A DNA stretch of 10,363 bases from Candidatus Peribacteraceae bacterium (GCA_013140485.1 JABFSS010000073.1:1-10363); one strand, 5' to 3'; shown: positions 1 to 6,119, counted from the stretch's first letter. Notes: generated from the letters alone by a model not told the origin. Made by a program: numbers and translations.

Positions 1-988
1 GCGTGTACGTCATCCGGGGGTCGTAGCAGCGCTCAAAGCAGTTCCGTACGAATGGGAGAATGGCGTCGGCGGCGTGGCTCGGTTGGGGGAGAGACGCATT
101 GGCACCCCCGCCTTTGTACTCGTTGTCTCTCAGCCAGACGGAAATTCCTTTGCACGAGAGATCATGACGGCGCATTTTGAGGACGATGTATTCCAAATGC
201 TTAAGGAGCTGCGCCCATAGATAATCTTTATCCTTGGTGGGGCGGAAGCTGCGGCACCGGCTGACGGATTTGGGAGGCGCTTCCTCCGAGGTGACGCCGT
301 ACAGAGCATTTCCAAGCAATTCTTCCTTCAATTCCACGCCGGACTTCCCGAAGAGCTTCCTCAGTTCCTCCGCCGGAGCCTGCGCGATGTCCCATGCCGT
401 CTTCCATCCATGTGCATCCGTATGAACGACGCGTTTACGGCCGATTCCGGGGATGGCCGCAGCCGGTCTATCTTTTAGAAAAGCCTCGAGGTCGAGAGTA
501 TCTCCCAACACGGTTGTCCCGGCGGGTTTTTTATATTCACCCGCCATCTTCGCCAGCAGTTTCGTCGGACCTGCCCCCAGAGAGACGGTCAGTCCAACTT
601 TCCGGTGAATATTTTCTTGCTGTGCGCGAGCCCACGCAGTCACATTCTGAGGAATCCCGCCTTGGAGCGTGCGCAGGTCCAGGTACCACTCGTCGACGGA
701 CATCTGTTCCACCAGTGGACACAGCGTACGGAGAATCGCTTCGATCTCATGGGAGGCCCTGGCGGCTTCATGGAAGTCGGCGGGCATCCGTATCGCTTGC
801 GGACAGAGCTGTAGCGCGTCTTTCAGGCGCATGCCCGTCTTCACGCCGAAGGCTTTGGCTTCGTAACTGGCGGCGATCACACAGCCCCCGCCCATTCCCA
901 GCGCAAGCAAGGGCTTTCCGTATAAGCGAGGGTTCTTCCGGACGATGGCGGAAGCGAAGAAGGCGTCGGCGTCGATGTGGGCGAACAT
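1..988 (-). CDS. dinB: Y-family translesion DNA polymerase (Pol IV/DinB-like), 3' end outside the window
   Basis: Reading the minus strand from ATG 988 gives 329 codons without a stop to the left edge, so the C-terminus is missing. Y-family polymerases copy damaged DNA with low fidelity at stalled forks. Seen: HIDADAFF at residues 4-11, with catalytic Asp6 and candidate steric-gate Phe11; YEAKAFGVKTGM at 42-53, the incoming-nucleotide loop; SVDEWYLDL at 97-105, with the Asp99-Glu100 metal-binding pair; a GAGPTKLLAKMA segment typical of the palm; an IPGIGRKR helix-hairpin-helix in the thumb; and KSVSRCRSFR opening the little finger. The usual SIDEA motif is SVDEW here. Family length is about 350-420 residues, so only the end of the little finger and any beta-clamp peptide are lost. 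The gene follows lexA on the same strand after about 100 bases, which suggests SOS control. No Shine-Dalgarno is visible; the leader is pyrimidine-rich. Family membership is firm; Pol IV rather than UmuC-like is likely but not certain. Confidence 0.9.
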   Translation of the reverse strand, partial: MFAHIDADAFFASAIVRKNPRLYGKPLLALGMGGGCVIAASYEAKAFGVKTGMRLKDALQLCPQAIRMPADFHEAARASHEIEAILRTLCPLVEQMSVDEWYLDLRTLQGGIPQNVTAWARAQQENIHRKVGLTVSLGAGPTKLLAKMAGEYKKPAGTTVLGDTLDLEAFLKDRPAAAIPGIGRKRVVHTDAHGWKTAWDIAQAPAEELRKLFGKSGVELKEELLGNALYGVTSEEAPPKSVSRCRSFRPTKDKDYLWAQLLKHLEYIVLKMRRHDLSCKGISVWLRDNEYKGGGANASLPQPSHAADAILPFVRNCFERCYDPRMTYT

Positions 989-993
989 GCTGC

Positions 994-1086
994 AGTGAAA
1001 AGAGAAAAGTGAATAGTGAAAAATAGAACTTAGAAAGAAAGCAGTGTTAAAAATAATTTTTCACTATTCACTTTTAACTTTTCACT
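994..1086. repeat. Long inverted repeat built from AGTGAAAAG-type units
   Basis: The lexA-polymerase spacer is almost wholly one hairpin. A perfect 20-bp inverted repeat pairs 1005-1024 with 1056-1075 (31-base loop). An outer 9-bp pair, AGTGAAAAG at 994-1002 with CTTTTCACT at 1078-1086, extends it across a 2-by-2 mismatch. The arms are low-complexity A/G on one strand, T/C on the other. There is no clear U-tract after the stem on the minus strand, so this is more likely a dispersed hairpin repeat or an mRNA processing/attenuation structure than a plain terminator. Related words recur at 4835-4866. Confidence 0.75.
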
Positions 1087-1088
1087 CC

Positions 1089-1706
1089 TCAGTACTTCCG
1101 GATAACGCCACGTACGACCCCCGCAACTTTTAACTCCTCCCGTGCATGTAACTCCGGATACCGGGGATTCTCCGCTTTGAGGAAGAACTTTCCCTTTTCC
1201 TTCACCAATCGTTTGAGCGTGAACTCGCCGTCGAGGATGCCGACGACAATGTCACCGACGCGAGGCTCTTTCCCGCGTTCCACCACCACCAAATCGCCTT
1301 CGTGGATGCCGGCATCGATCATGCTTTCGCCTTTTACGCGCAGGAGGAACGTCGAAGACTTATCGCGCACCAAGTAATTCTCAATCGTGATGGTTTCCTC
1401 CGCCTGTTCTTCCACGGGCGCGGCAAATCCGGCGGCAATCGGTCCAAAGAGCGGGAGCATCATTGGTGCAATGCCTTCCGCTTGCGGCTGCTCCATGATC
1501 TTGATGCGTCCTTTGGGGTCTTTCTCCAAATGTCCGGTCCGAAAGAGGACCATGACCACCTTCGCGACAGCGTTCTTGCTGCGCACGCCGAACGCCACCG
1601 CCAAATCCGCCAGAGAAGGGGAATAACCGCGCTTTTGCTGGAACTCGCGGATATAACTCAACACCGTCCGTTGGTGGGGGGTGAGGGTATCGGTGACAGT
1701 GGGCAT
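1089..1706 (-). CDS. lexA: LexA repressor (SOS regulator, S24 self-cleaving)
   Basis: The 205-residue protein has the full LexA layout. Residues 6-70 are the winged-helix DNA-binding domain (LTPHQRTVLSYIREF, then GYSPSLADLAVAFGV as in LexA helices 1-3). Residues 84-205 are the S24 peptidase-like domain. The scissile Ala92-Gly93 bond sits in PIAAGFAAP, the nucleophile is Ser128 in KGESM, and the general-base lysine is Lys165 in FTLKRL, so self-cleavage should be intact. By family knowledge it represses DNA-damage genes until RecA filaments trigger cleavage. A DNA-binding domain, and normal length, distinguish it from UmuD. The same-strand Y-family polymerase downstream is a plausible target or co-transcribed partner. 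The start is supported by homology at the N-terminus and by a promoter ending 26 bases upstream; no Shine-Dalgarno is seen. Confidence 0.95.
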   Translation of the reverse strand: MPTVTDTLTPHQRTVLSYIREFQQKRGYSPSLADLAVAFGVRSKNAVAKVVMVLFRTGHLEKDPKGRIKIMEQPQAEGIAPMMLPLFGPIAAGFAAPVEEQAEETITIENYLVRDKSSTFLLRVKGESMIDAGIHEGDLVVVERGKEPRVGDIVVGILDGEFTLKRLVKEKGKFFLKAENPRYPELHAREELKVAGVVRGVIRKY

Positions 1707-1707
1707 A

Positions 1708-1734
1708 CGTACACGGGGAATGGTCGTACACCAT
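1708..1734 (-). promoter_or_regulatory. Candidate operator between the lexA -10 and its start codon
   Basis: Two features overlap here. ATGGT/ACCAT arms form an imperfect 15-bp palindrome at 1720-1734 around a GTAC-containing centre. The heptamer CGTACAC (GTGTACG on the coding strand) occurs twice, at 1708-1714 and 1725-1731, 17 bases apart. Both lie at or just downstream of the -10, where an autorepressor could block initiation. A GAAC-N4-GTCC sequence resembling the Gram-positive SOS box also lies in the promoter spacer near 1744-1755. Which of these LexA binds is not decidable from one site. Confidence 0.4.
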
Positions 1735-1761
1735 ACTAGGTGGACGATTGTTCACTGTCAA
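1733..1761 (-). promoter_or_regulatory. Sigma-70-type promoter of lexA
   Basis: On the minus strand a perfect -35 TTGACA (1756-1761) is followed by a 17-base spacer and a -10 TAGTAT (1733-1738). Initiation would fall near 1726, giving a leader of about 20 bases before the lexA ATG at 1706. It also probably drives the polymerase gene downstream. Confidence 0.75.
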
Positions 1762-1802
1762 CCCCTCGATACGAAATTCACTCCGCGAATTTCTACTCGG
1801 GG
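1762..1802. repeat. Stem-loop between the small ORF and the lexA promoter
   Basis: GAAATTC (1773-1779) and GAATTTC (1787-1793) form a 7-bp inverted repeat with a 7-base loop. Outer CCCC (1762-1765) and GGGG (1799-1802) can close the structure through an unpaired region. It directly abuts the lexA -35 box. No U-tract follows on the minus strand, so a terminator for the ORF at 1825-2106 is weakly supported; a protein-binding site is equally possible. Confidence 0.35.
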
Positions 1803-1824
1803 TGACATCTTGAATCTGGAGGAG

Positions 1825-2106
1825 CTACGCCGCAATTTTATCTTCCGATGCTCTCAATATAAACGGCAATAATCGTTGGTGTACGGAGGTACCATGGAAA
1901 AGTAGATTTTTACTCGCCGTCAGATGCCCCTCGTCTTCAACTGGTCCGTAGTGCTCTCTATCGAATGCCGCGAGCTGCTGCTGATTGCCATGCGGCTCTC
2001 CGGTTAAGGGATTCACGCCGCCAGTGACGAGCCACCGCTCTCGCGTGACTGCATTGATCATAGGGAATCCGGGGAAATTACCTATTCTATACGACCGCTC
2101 GGGCAT
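1825..2106 (-). CDS. Small hypothetical protein, unrecognised
   Basis: A 93-residue ORF that I do not recognise. It is soluble-looking and mixed in composition, with a segment WLVTGGVNPLTGEPHG near residues 25-40, then QQQLAAFDREHYG, and no membrane helix, signal peptide or zinc motif. In its favour, AGGTG lies 4 bases before the ATG, one of few Shine-Dalgarno-like sequences here, and it fills an otherwise empty spacer on the same strand as its neighbours. The reading frame is also open for 32 codons upstream, back to the TGA of the membrane-protein gene at 2203, in the same frame. It could therefore be a small gene, or a decayed 3' remnant of a longer one. An overlapping plus-strand ORF at 1985-2248 looks less protein-like. 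Confidence 0.4.
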   Translation of the reverse strand: MPERSYRIGNFPGFPMINAVTRERWLVTGGVNPLTGEPHGNQQQLAAFDREHYGPVEDEGHLTASKNLLFHGTSVHQRLLPFILRASEDKIAA

Positions 2107-2202
2107 TTCACCTAGGATTCCAGAAGAAGAAAGATGCTTGATAGAACAAGAGAGCGAGAGCAGGCCAAAAAATCGAGGTACCGGAAGTGGAGAGGGGAAA
2201 CA

Positions 2203-3117
2203 TCAACCAATCACATCAAGATCCTTGTGTTTCCGCAATTCCAGATAGGTGATCGTCCAGACGGTCTGTTTGAAGACGTGCAAGTATGCAAAGAAGTAGC
2301 TTGCGACGAGCGTCAGCGCGATGCCGACGATACCTCCGATAATCCACGTGAGGAGAGTGGAGAGGAAGGTACCGAGGAGGAGCACGATGCCGATGACGAG
2401 GCCGGGGATCACGACGATAATGGCGACGTTGAGGATGATCCGGAGACTGATGACGAACAGCAGTAGCAAGAGGAACATGATGTGCCCCAAGTAACTGATG
2501 ATCAGTTTGAAACTCCTGCCAAGCGCCTCGAACATGCCGACCTTATCGATGACCACGGCTTCTTCCGCGAAACTGAAGAAGAAGCGCAAGACGTTGCTCA
2601 GGGCCCAAACAAGCCACAGGAGTCCGATGATGAAGCCTTTGGCGTTTCCTTCGATATACCGCATGATCACCGACGTGAGCGTGATGCTGGTGGAGAGGCT
2701 GCCGAGCACGAAGATTTCGTGAATCGTGAAAACCGCGAAGAAGTTGTAGAGCGCGAGGACCATGCCGCCTTTGACCGGTTCGCCCATGTGCGACTTCGCC
2801 GCCAACCCGATAATGGCGCCCAACGCCATGTGCGGGAAAAAGAACTCGATGATAAAGAGCACGCCCAAGACGATCAGGAAGGTCCAGAAGAACCAGTGGG
2901 GCATACTCTCGTAGATGACAATCTCGATATCAAAGAAGCCCGCGCCGCCGGTTCCCCAGAAATACTCATAGAGGAAGTAAATCTGGTAACTGATCAGTTT
3001 GATGCTCAGGAGAAGTTCGAAGAACGCCGACGTGCAGCCCCAGCGCCGCATCGACGCTTCGCGCCGCGTGATGGCCCATGCTTCTGCGATGATTTCCCGG
3101 GGTGTCATCCGGGCCAT
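2203..3117 (-). CDS. Polytopic integral membrane protein of unknown function
   Basis: A 304-residue, very hydrophobic protein. About six or seven membrane helices can be read, near residues 31-52, 74-94, 118-150 (long, perhaps two), 161-183, 203-248 (two) and 251-278. The start MARMTPREIIAEAWAITRRE is a short amphipathic helix. The segment from EEAVVIDKVG to FEALGRSFKLI (about 185-206) resembles the loop-plus-helix found in DUF975-like and glycerophosphodiesterase-membrane-domain-like proteins, but no catalytic signature is evident. It begins 7 bases after the LCP stop codon, with AGGG 7-10 bases before its ATG, so it is almost certainly co-transcribed and translationally linked with the LCP gene. 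A role in envelope assembly or export is inferred only from that linkage. Confidence 0.85.
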   Translation of the reverse strand: MARMTPREIIAEAWAITRREASMRRWGCTSAFFELLLSIKLISYQIYFLYEYFWGTGGAGFFDIEIVIYESMPHWFFWTFLIVLGVLFIIEFFFPHMALGAIIGLAAKSHMGEPVKGGMVLALYNFFAVFTIHEIFVLGSLSTSITLTSVIMRYIEGNAKGFIIGLLWLVWALSNVLRFFFSFAEEAVVIDKVGMFEALGRSFKLIISYLGHIMFLLLLLFVISLRIILNVAIIVVIPGLVIGIVLLLGTFLSTLLTWIIGGIVGIALTLVASYFFAYLHVFKQTVWTITYLELRKHKDLDVIG

Positions 3118-3124
3118 TCTAGCC

Positions 3125-4681
3125 CTATTTCAGGATCAAGTCCTGTAAAGGCCGGTATGCATAATCGGTGCCGAGGACGATGGTCACTTGGCCTTGTTTT
3201 TCGGGCAGAATTTCCGGCGGGAGCGGTCCCATGGGCAGTCCGAGTACGTCTGCGAAGAATTCCGCGGTCTTTTTATCCTCCGGAGTCCGCGCCACGACGA
3301 TGGTTGCCGGGAGCTTGAGGGGATTCTTCCGGTCGTCGGAGGCGTTCTGCGGATCCGCGACGTTGTCGAAGCCGTAGCGAACGAGTTCATTCCCAAGGAT
3401 TCTCGCCGTGCCGCTCTTTGCGCCGGCGTTGAGAATCTGAATCTGCGGTTTTGCCAGCAGCATCTCTCTGTCATGGAGCAGCACCTGCACGAACGCCTGG
3501 ATTTGCTTCCATGTGACGGGGTATTCGGGGATGGAGTAGGGGAGCAAGACCGACGCGCCGTCGAATTGGTCGCGCGGGGGTGTGTAGAGGAAGCCGCCGG
3601 GGACGGCGAAGGGTGTGTCGATCCCGGTCTCGATGTTCAAATTCATGCTGATCATCTTCTCGCGGTCGATTTTCTCTCCGAGCTTCGCCGCTCCGAGAAC
3701 TTCCGCGAACGTCATCGTGGTTTCCACGTGCTCGCTGAGCGTTTTGAGCAACTGCGTGATCGTTGCGGGACTGCGTGCGATACCCTGAGCTCGCGCCTTC
3801 TCTCCCAAGGCAGTCAAAAGCTGCTGCTGGCGCGCAGACCGTCCGAAATCGCTCGTCGTATGGCGGCTGCGCGCATATTTGAGCGCGGTTTCGCCGTCCA
3901 AATGCTGCGGGCCCTGACGGATCTCGAACGTCTCGTATGTGTAATTGGGTCCCGGATATTCCGTATCGACGATGTCGTACGGAACGGTGATGTCGACGCC
4001 GCCCAGCGCGTCCACGCCGTCCACGAATGCGGTGAAGTCGACCTTTGCGACGCGGTGAATTTCCATCCCGAGCTTTCGTCCGATCTCCGCGGCGAGTTCT
4101 TTGAGCGCGAGCGGCGATGCCTCCGCTCCGGTCAAATCTTCGGTACGGCGCAGATAGCCTTTATGGTTGCGGTAGAGTTCATTGATCCGGCCTTTCCCCA
4201 TCTTTTCGGTCGAAAGCATGTACAGATCGCGGGGGAGAGAAAGCATCACCGCGCTCTTCGTATCGTCGGGATCGAGGCTCACGACCATCATCGAATCCGT
4301 CAGGTCGACGCCGTCGTGGTCCTTGTCGCCCGCACCGAGCAGGAGGATGTTTGTGAAGCCGTCCTTGTCCGCCGGCAAATCGGCTCCCGCAACGGAGAAG
4401 AACGTCTGGAGCGTGATGATGCGCAGCGATACGAGTGCTTTGACGGTTCCGGCCACGATCATCAGTCCGAACAGCACGGCGATCAAGATGACGGCGATTC
4501 TCTTTAAAATCCGGACGCGCCGCGCTTTCAATTCATCCTCCTCGTGTCGGATTTTCCATTTGCCGTAGAGCGCGACGAACAGCCCGCCGAACCTGAGTGC
4601 GTACGGAGAGGCGGACAGCAGCATGGTTTTCCACCGCGAAGGAGGTCGCTCATCACGAATTTTCCGTGTGGTGAATGTCAT
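3125..4681 (-). CDS. LytR-CpsA-Psr (LCP) family cell-wall glycopolymer ligase with LytR_C domain
   Basis: A 518-residue membrane-anchored protein. LCP enzymes transfer lipid-linked glycopolymers onto peptidoglycan or another envelope acceptor outside the membrane. A basic cytoplasmic N-terminus precedes one clear membrane helix at about 60-83. The LCP domain spans about 108-295: NILLLGAGDKD (110-120), the acidic DLTDSMMVVSL segment (125-135), LSLPRDLYM with Arg151 and Asp152 (147-155), GRINELY (164-170), the VDFTAFVDGVDALGGVDI core (213-230) and YARSRHTTSDFGRSARQQQ (269-287), whose arginines bind the pyrophosphate. A LytR_C-like domain follows at about 410-512, opening with PQIQILNAGAKSGTA. 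The N-terminus is longer than in minimal LCPs, with another semi-hydrophobic stretch at 17-40. It lies between an acyltransferase and a membrane protein on the same strand. No Shine-Dalgarno is seen before the ATG. Confidence 0.93.
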   Translation of the reverse strand: MTFTTRKIRDERPPSRWKTMLLSASPYALRFGGLFVALYGKWKIRHEEDELKARRVRILKRIAVILIAVLFGLMIVAGTVKALVSLRIITLQTFFSVAGADLPADKDGFTNILLLGAGDKDHDGVDLTDSMMVVSLDPDDTKSAVMLSLPRDLYMLSTEKMGKGRINELYRNHKGYLRRTEDLTGAEASPLALKELAAEIGRKLGMEIHRVAKVDFTAFVDGVDALGGVDITVPYDIVDTEYPGPNYTYETFEIRQGPQHLDGETALKYARSRHTTSDFGRSARQQQLLTALGEKARAQGIARSPATITQLLKTLSEHVETTMTFAEVLGAAKLGEKIDREKMISMNLNIETGIDTPFAVPGGFLYTPPRDQFDGASVLLPYSIPEYPVTWKQIQAFVQVLLHDREMLLAKPQIQILNAGAKSGTARILGNELVRYGFDNVADPQNASDDRKNPLKLPATIVVARTPEDKKTAEFFADVLGLPMGPLPPEILPEKQGQVTIVLGTDYAYRPLQDLILK

Positions 4682-4697
4682 GGCCGGGACAGTCTAG

Positions 4698-4732
4698 CGC
4701 ACGTCCTGAGCGTCGCGAAGGGTCGACGTGCG
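4698..4732. repeat. Hairpin containing a CCTTCG...CTCAGG dispersed-repeat motif
   Basis: Perfect 8-bp arms CGCACGTC (4698-4705) and GACGTGCG (4725-4732) enclose a core that on the minus strand reads CCCTTCGCGACGCTCAGG. That core is a variant of the CCTTCGACAGGCTCAGG family, which I recall as a common short dispersed repeat in several bacterial lineages. It occupies nearly all of the 51-base spacer between the acyltransferase stop and the LCP start, so it would sit within a bicistronic mRNA. There is no U-tract, so termination is unlikely. Confidence 0.6.
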
Positions 4733-5476
4733 TTAGAGGATGCCGAAGAAGCCGAAGATGCCAAGGATGCCGAGGAGAATTGGCTGATGGAGGAGATAGA
4801 TCAGGAGAGCATTTCTTCCTGGCAAAACGAGAGCAGTGAAAAGTGGAAAGTTGAAAGTGAAAAGTGCCCCTGTTTTCCTTCGGACATAGAGAGCTTCGCC
4901 AATCGCATAACCGATCAGCACGACGCCGAACCACGGAATCAGGGGAATGTAATCCACGCTCGCGAATCCCGATGGCATGATGCCGATGGGCAATAACAAT
5001 GATGTGTCGGTTGTCGCATCCGGAATGATCTTCATCAGACTGATGACAAGCATTCCAATCAACACATTTCCTTCCTTCAGGAATGCAAAAAAGGGGAGCA
5101 GGAGAATACTCACTCCGATCACGTGCAGAATCCCGAAGCGTACGTAGGTTTCCGGGTCAATCATGAACGTCACCGCGCTTACGAGCATCCCGCACGCGAT
5201 CACGCCGATGCCGCGCAGAAGGTATTTCCTGTACCGAAAGCGGAAGGATGCATCGCCGTGTTTTTCTCCGTGGCGGTTCCACGAAATCGCGAAGCTGCAA
5301 CCGACGAGCAGCAAGAACAGCGTCACGGTCGATTGCCAGAGCAGCCGCCAGCCGCCCTCGAACACGTGAATGTTCCATCCGTAGAATTGTGACAGGTCAT
5401 ACGCTCCGTGATACGTCACCATCATCGCGATGGCGAGAGTTCGGAGGAGGTCCAGTTCAACATAGCGATGACTCAT
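4733..5476 (-). CDS. DUF1624 / HGSNAT-like membrane acyltransferase
   Basis: From ATG 5476 the protein has 247 residues and about seven membrane helices. The N-terminal RYVELDLLRTLAIAMMVTYH (4-23, with a conserved Asp and His), the FGILHVIGVSILLLPFF segment, DYIPLIPWFGVVLIGYAIG, and LPGRNALLIYLLHQP near 218-232 match the DUF1624 family related to heparan-alpha-glucosaminide N-acetyltransferase, which moves acyl groups across or at the membrane onto sugars. The reading frame is open to 6004, but the upstream part is not protein-like and overlaps the zinc-ribbon gene, so an internal start is needed; 5506 (ten residues earlier) is the alternative. Neither has a convincing Shine-Dalgarno. It heads a likely operon with LCP, suggesting modification of surface polysaccharide. 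Two repeat tracts form part of the C-terminal coding region. Confidence 0.85.
   Translation of the reverse strand: MSHRYVELDLLRTLAIAMMVTYHGAYDLSQFYGWNIHVFEGGWRLLWQSTVTLFLLLVGCSFAISWNRHGEKHGDASFRFRYRKYLLRGIGVIACGMLVSAVTFMIDPETYVRFGILHVIGVSILLLPFFAFLKEGNVLIGMLVISLMKIIPDATTDTSLLLPIGIMPSGFASVDYIPLIPWFGVVLIGYAIGEALYVRRKTGALFTFNFPLFTALVLPGRNALLIYLLHQPILLGILGIFGFFGIL
4739..4777. repeat. Tandem GATGCC/GAAGCC units at the 3' end of the acyltransferase gene
   Basis: On the plus strand the tract is a run of six-base units of the type GATGCC, GAAGAA, GCCGAA, GATGCC, AAGGATGCC. On the minus strand it encodes the last 13 residues of the acyltransferase, a Gly/Ile/Leu/Phe repeat ending GIFGFFGIL. The same units recur twice, in opposite orientations, at 8246-8371. 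This is either a coding repeat that spread or a repeat that replaced the original C-terminus. Confidence 0.6.
4835..4866. repeat. AGTGAAAAGTG direct repeat inside the acyltransferase gene
   Basis: The 11-mer AGTGAAAAGTG occurs at 4835-4845 and 4856-4866, separated by a GAAAGTTGAA variant, so the whole 32 bases are one low-complexity repeat. The words match the hairpin arms at 994-1086. On the coding strand it encodes ALFTFNFPLFTA at about residues 204-214, in the loop before the last conserved helix, where family members are usually variable. Confidence 0.6.
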
Positions 5477-5504
5477 AAACACATAGTAGGATAGAGTATG
5501 GGTC

Positions 5505-5717
5505 ATGATCCGACGTCCGAATCTCCTTGCATCACTCCTATTCGTTCCCTCGGTAGTGATTGCACAATTGATCACAAAAAACTCTTTTTTGCAGATTGTG
5601 CTCGCAATTACCTTTTTTATTGTATCGCTGATACTCGTCAATGCATTACTAAGCATTCCTCCAATGAAGAATGGAGGGAAAATTGAAGGAGGAGGAGATC
5701 GGAAAAAAAGAGCATAA
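5505..5717 (+). CDS. Possible small two-helix membrane protein
   Basis: A 70-residue plus-strand ORF. Residues about 7-23 (LLASLLFVPSVVIAQLI) and 28-49 (SFLQIVLAITFFIVSLILVNAL) are two strong hydrophobic helices, followed by a Gly/Lys-rich tail ending DRKKRA. The start is at the other edge of the acyltransferase start region, so the two would be divergent with almost no spacer, and no good Shine-Dalgarno is visible. The alternative minus-strand reading here is not protein-like, and the local base composition is AT-rich compared with the flanking genes. Function unknown; it may be spurious. Confidence 0.4.
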   Translation: MIRRPNLLASLLFVPSVVIAQLITKNSFLQIVLAITFFIVSLILVNALLSIPPMKNGGKIEGGGDRKKRA

Positions 5718-5742
5718 CAAAAGGACCCGGTAAGGGGTCCTT
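5703..5742 (-). terminator. Intrinsic terminator of the zinc-ribbon gene
   Basis: Arms AAGGACCC (5721-5728) and GGGTCCTT (5735-5742) form a perfect 8-bp stem with a 6-base loop. On the minus strand the stem is followed directly by TTTTGTTATGC and then a run of T at 5703-5709. It lies 26 bases past the stop codon at 5769. On the plus strand no U-tract follows, so it is not an obvious terminator for the small ORF ending at 5717. Confidence 0.8.
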
Positions 5743-5768
5743 CGTTAACGTCTTCTTGCGAAGAGAAG

Positions 5769-6059
5769 TTATGCCATGCGGCTTCCGCGTTCGGCATCGA
5801 AACATGCCTTGCAGAGAACCGGGCGTCCGCCTTCCTCGACTGGGCGAGGCTTGAACGGAACCTGACACTGTGCGCCGCACTTGCCGCAAACGGCATCGTG
5901 CATTTGCCTGTCCTGCATGCGCTGGTTCTTGCGTGCAGAACGGCAGTCCTTGCACCGCTGGGGCGCAGAGAGCTGCTTTGTGGCGTAGAACTCCTGCTCA
6001 CCATCGGTGAACACGAAGGACTGGCCGCAATCGCGACAGGTGATCTGTTGATCAGCCAT
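5769..6059 (-). CDS. Double zinc-ribbon protein (zf-trcl-like N-terminus, CxxCx3C C-terminus)
   Basis: A 96-residue basic protein with two cysteine clusters. The first is Cys8-x2-Cys11 and Cys36-x2-Cys39, embedded in TCRDCGQSFVFT and APQRCKDCR, which matches the probable zinc-ribbon family PF13451 (zf-trcl). The second is Cys58-x2-Cys61-x3-Cys65 and Cys83-x2-Cys86, in VCGKCGAQCQVPFKPR and PVLCKACF, a motif seen in the same small proteins of Patescibacteria and Chloroflexi. Each cluster should hold one zinc ion. The family has no proven function; nucleic-acid binding is inferred from zinc-ribbon folds and basic character. It has its own terminator and a structured leader, so it is probably a single-gene unit. 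No Shine-Dalgarno precedes the ATG; the leader is pyrimidine-rich. Confidence 0.88.
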   Translation of the reverse strand: MADQQITCRDCGQSFVFTDGEQEFYATKQLSAPQRCKDCRSARKNQRMQDRQMHDAVCGKCGAQCQVPFKPRPVEEGGRPVLCKACFDAERGSRMA

Positions 6060-6065
6060 AAAACT

Positions 6066-6119
6066 GAAAGAAGGAAATAAGATTCAGGCGGCCTGCCTGT
6101 GAGGGGTGTTCCTTCTTTC
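6066..6119. promoter_or_regulatory. Leader hairpin just before the zinc-ribbon start codon
   Basis: A perfect 11-bp inverted repeat pairs GAAAGAAGGAA (6066-6076) with TTCCTTCTTTC (6109-6119). The 32-base loop holds a smaller CAGGC/GCCTG pairing (6085-6095). In the minus-strand mRNA the stem would end 6 bases before the zinc-ribbon ATG, covering the ribosome landing zone. It could control translation, or stabilise the 5' end. It might instead relate to the end of the upstream regulator transcript, but no U-tract follows. Confidence 0.5.

Noticed and set aside
394..1026. 210-residue plus-strand ORF in the polymerase region
   Set aside because: Arg/Ser-rich shadow; the minus strand carries the Y-family polymerase motifs throughout.
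2203..2205. Alternative genetic code with TGA as glycine, known from some CPR groups
   Set aside because: lexA, rplJ and the RelA/SpoT gene end at TGA at family-typical or sensible places, and no internal TGA is needed in any gene.
2482..3318. 278-residue plus-strand ORF opposite the membrane protein
   Set aside because: An antisense frame of hydrophobic codons reads as charged Asp/Glu-rich protein; the minus strand gives coherent membrane helices.
3188..4507. 439-residue plus-strand ORF across the LCP gene
   Set aside because: It is antisense to a well-matched LCP protein, is rich in Arg/Glu/Asp/His as shadow frames of GC-rich genes are, and shows no domain.
5507..6004. N-terminal extension of the acyltransferase frame
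   Set aside because: The extension overlaps the zinc-ribbon gene in another frame, is not protein-like, and family members begin near the RYVELDLLR motif.
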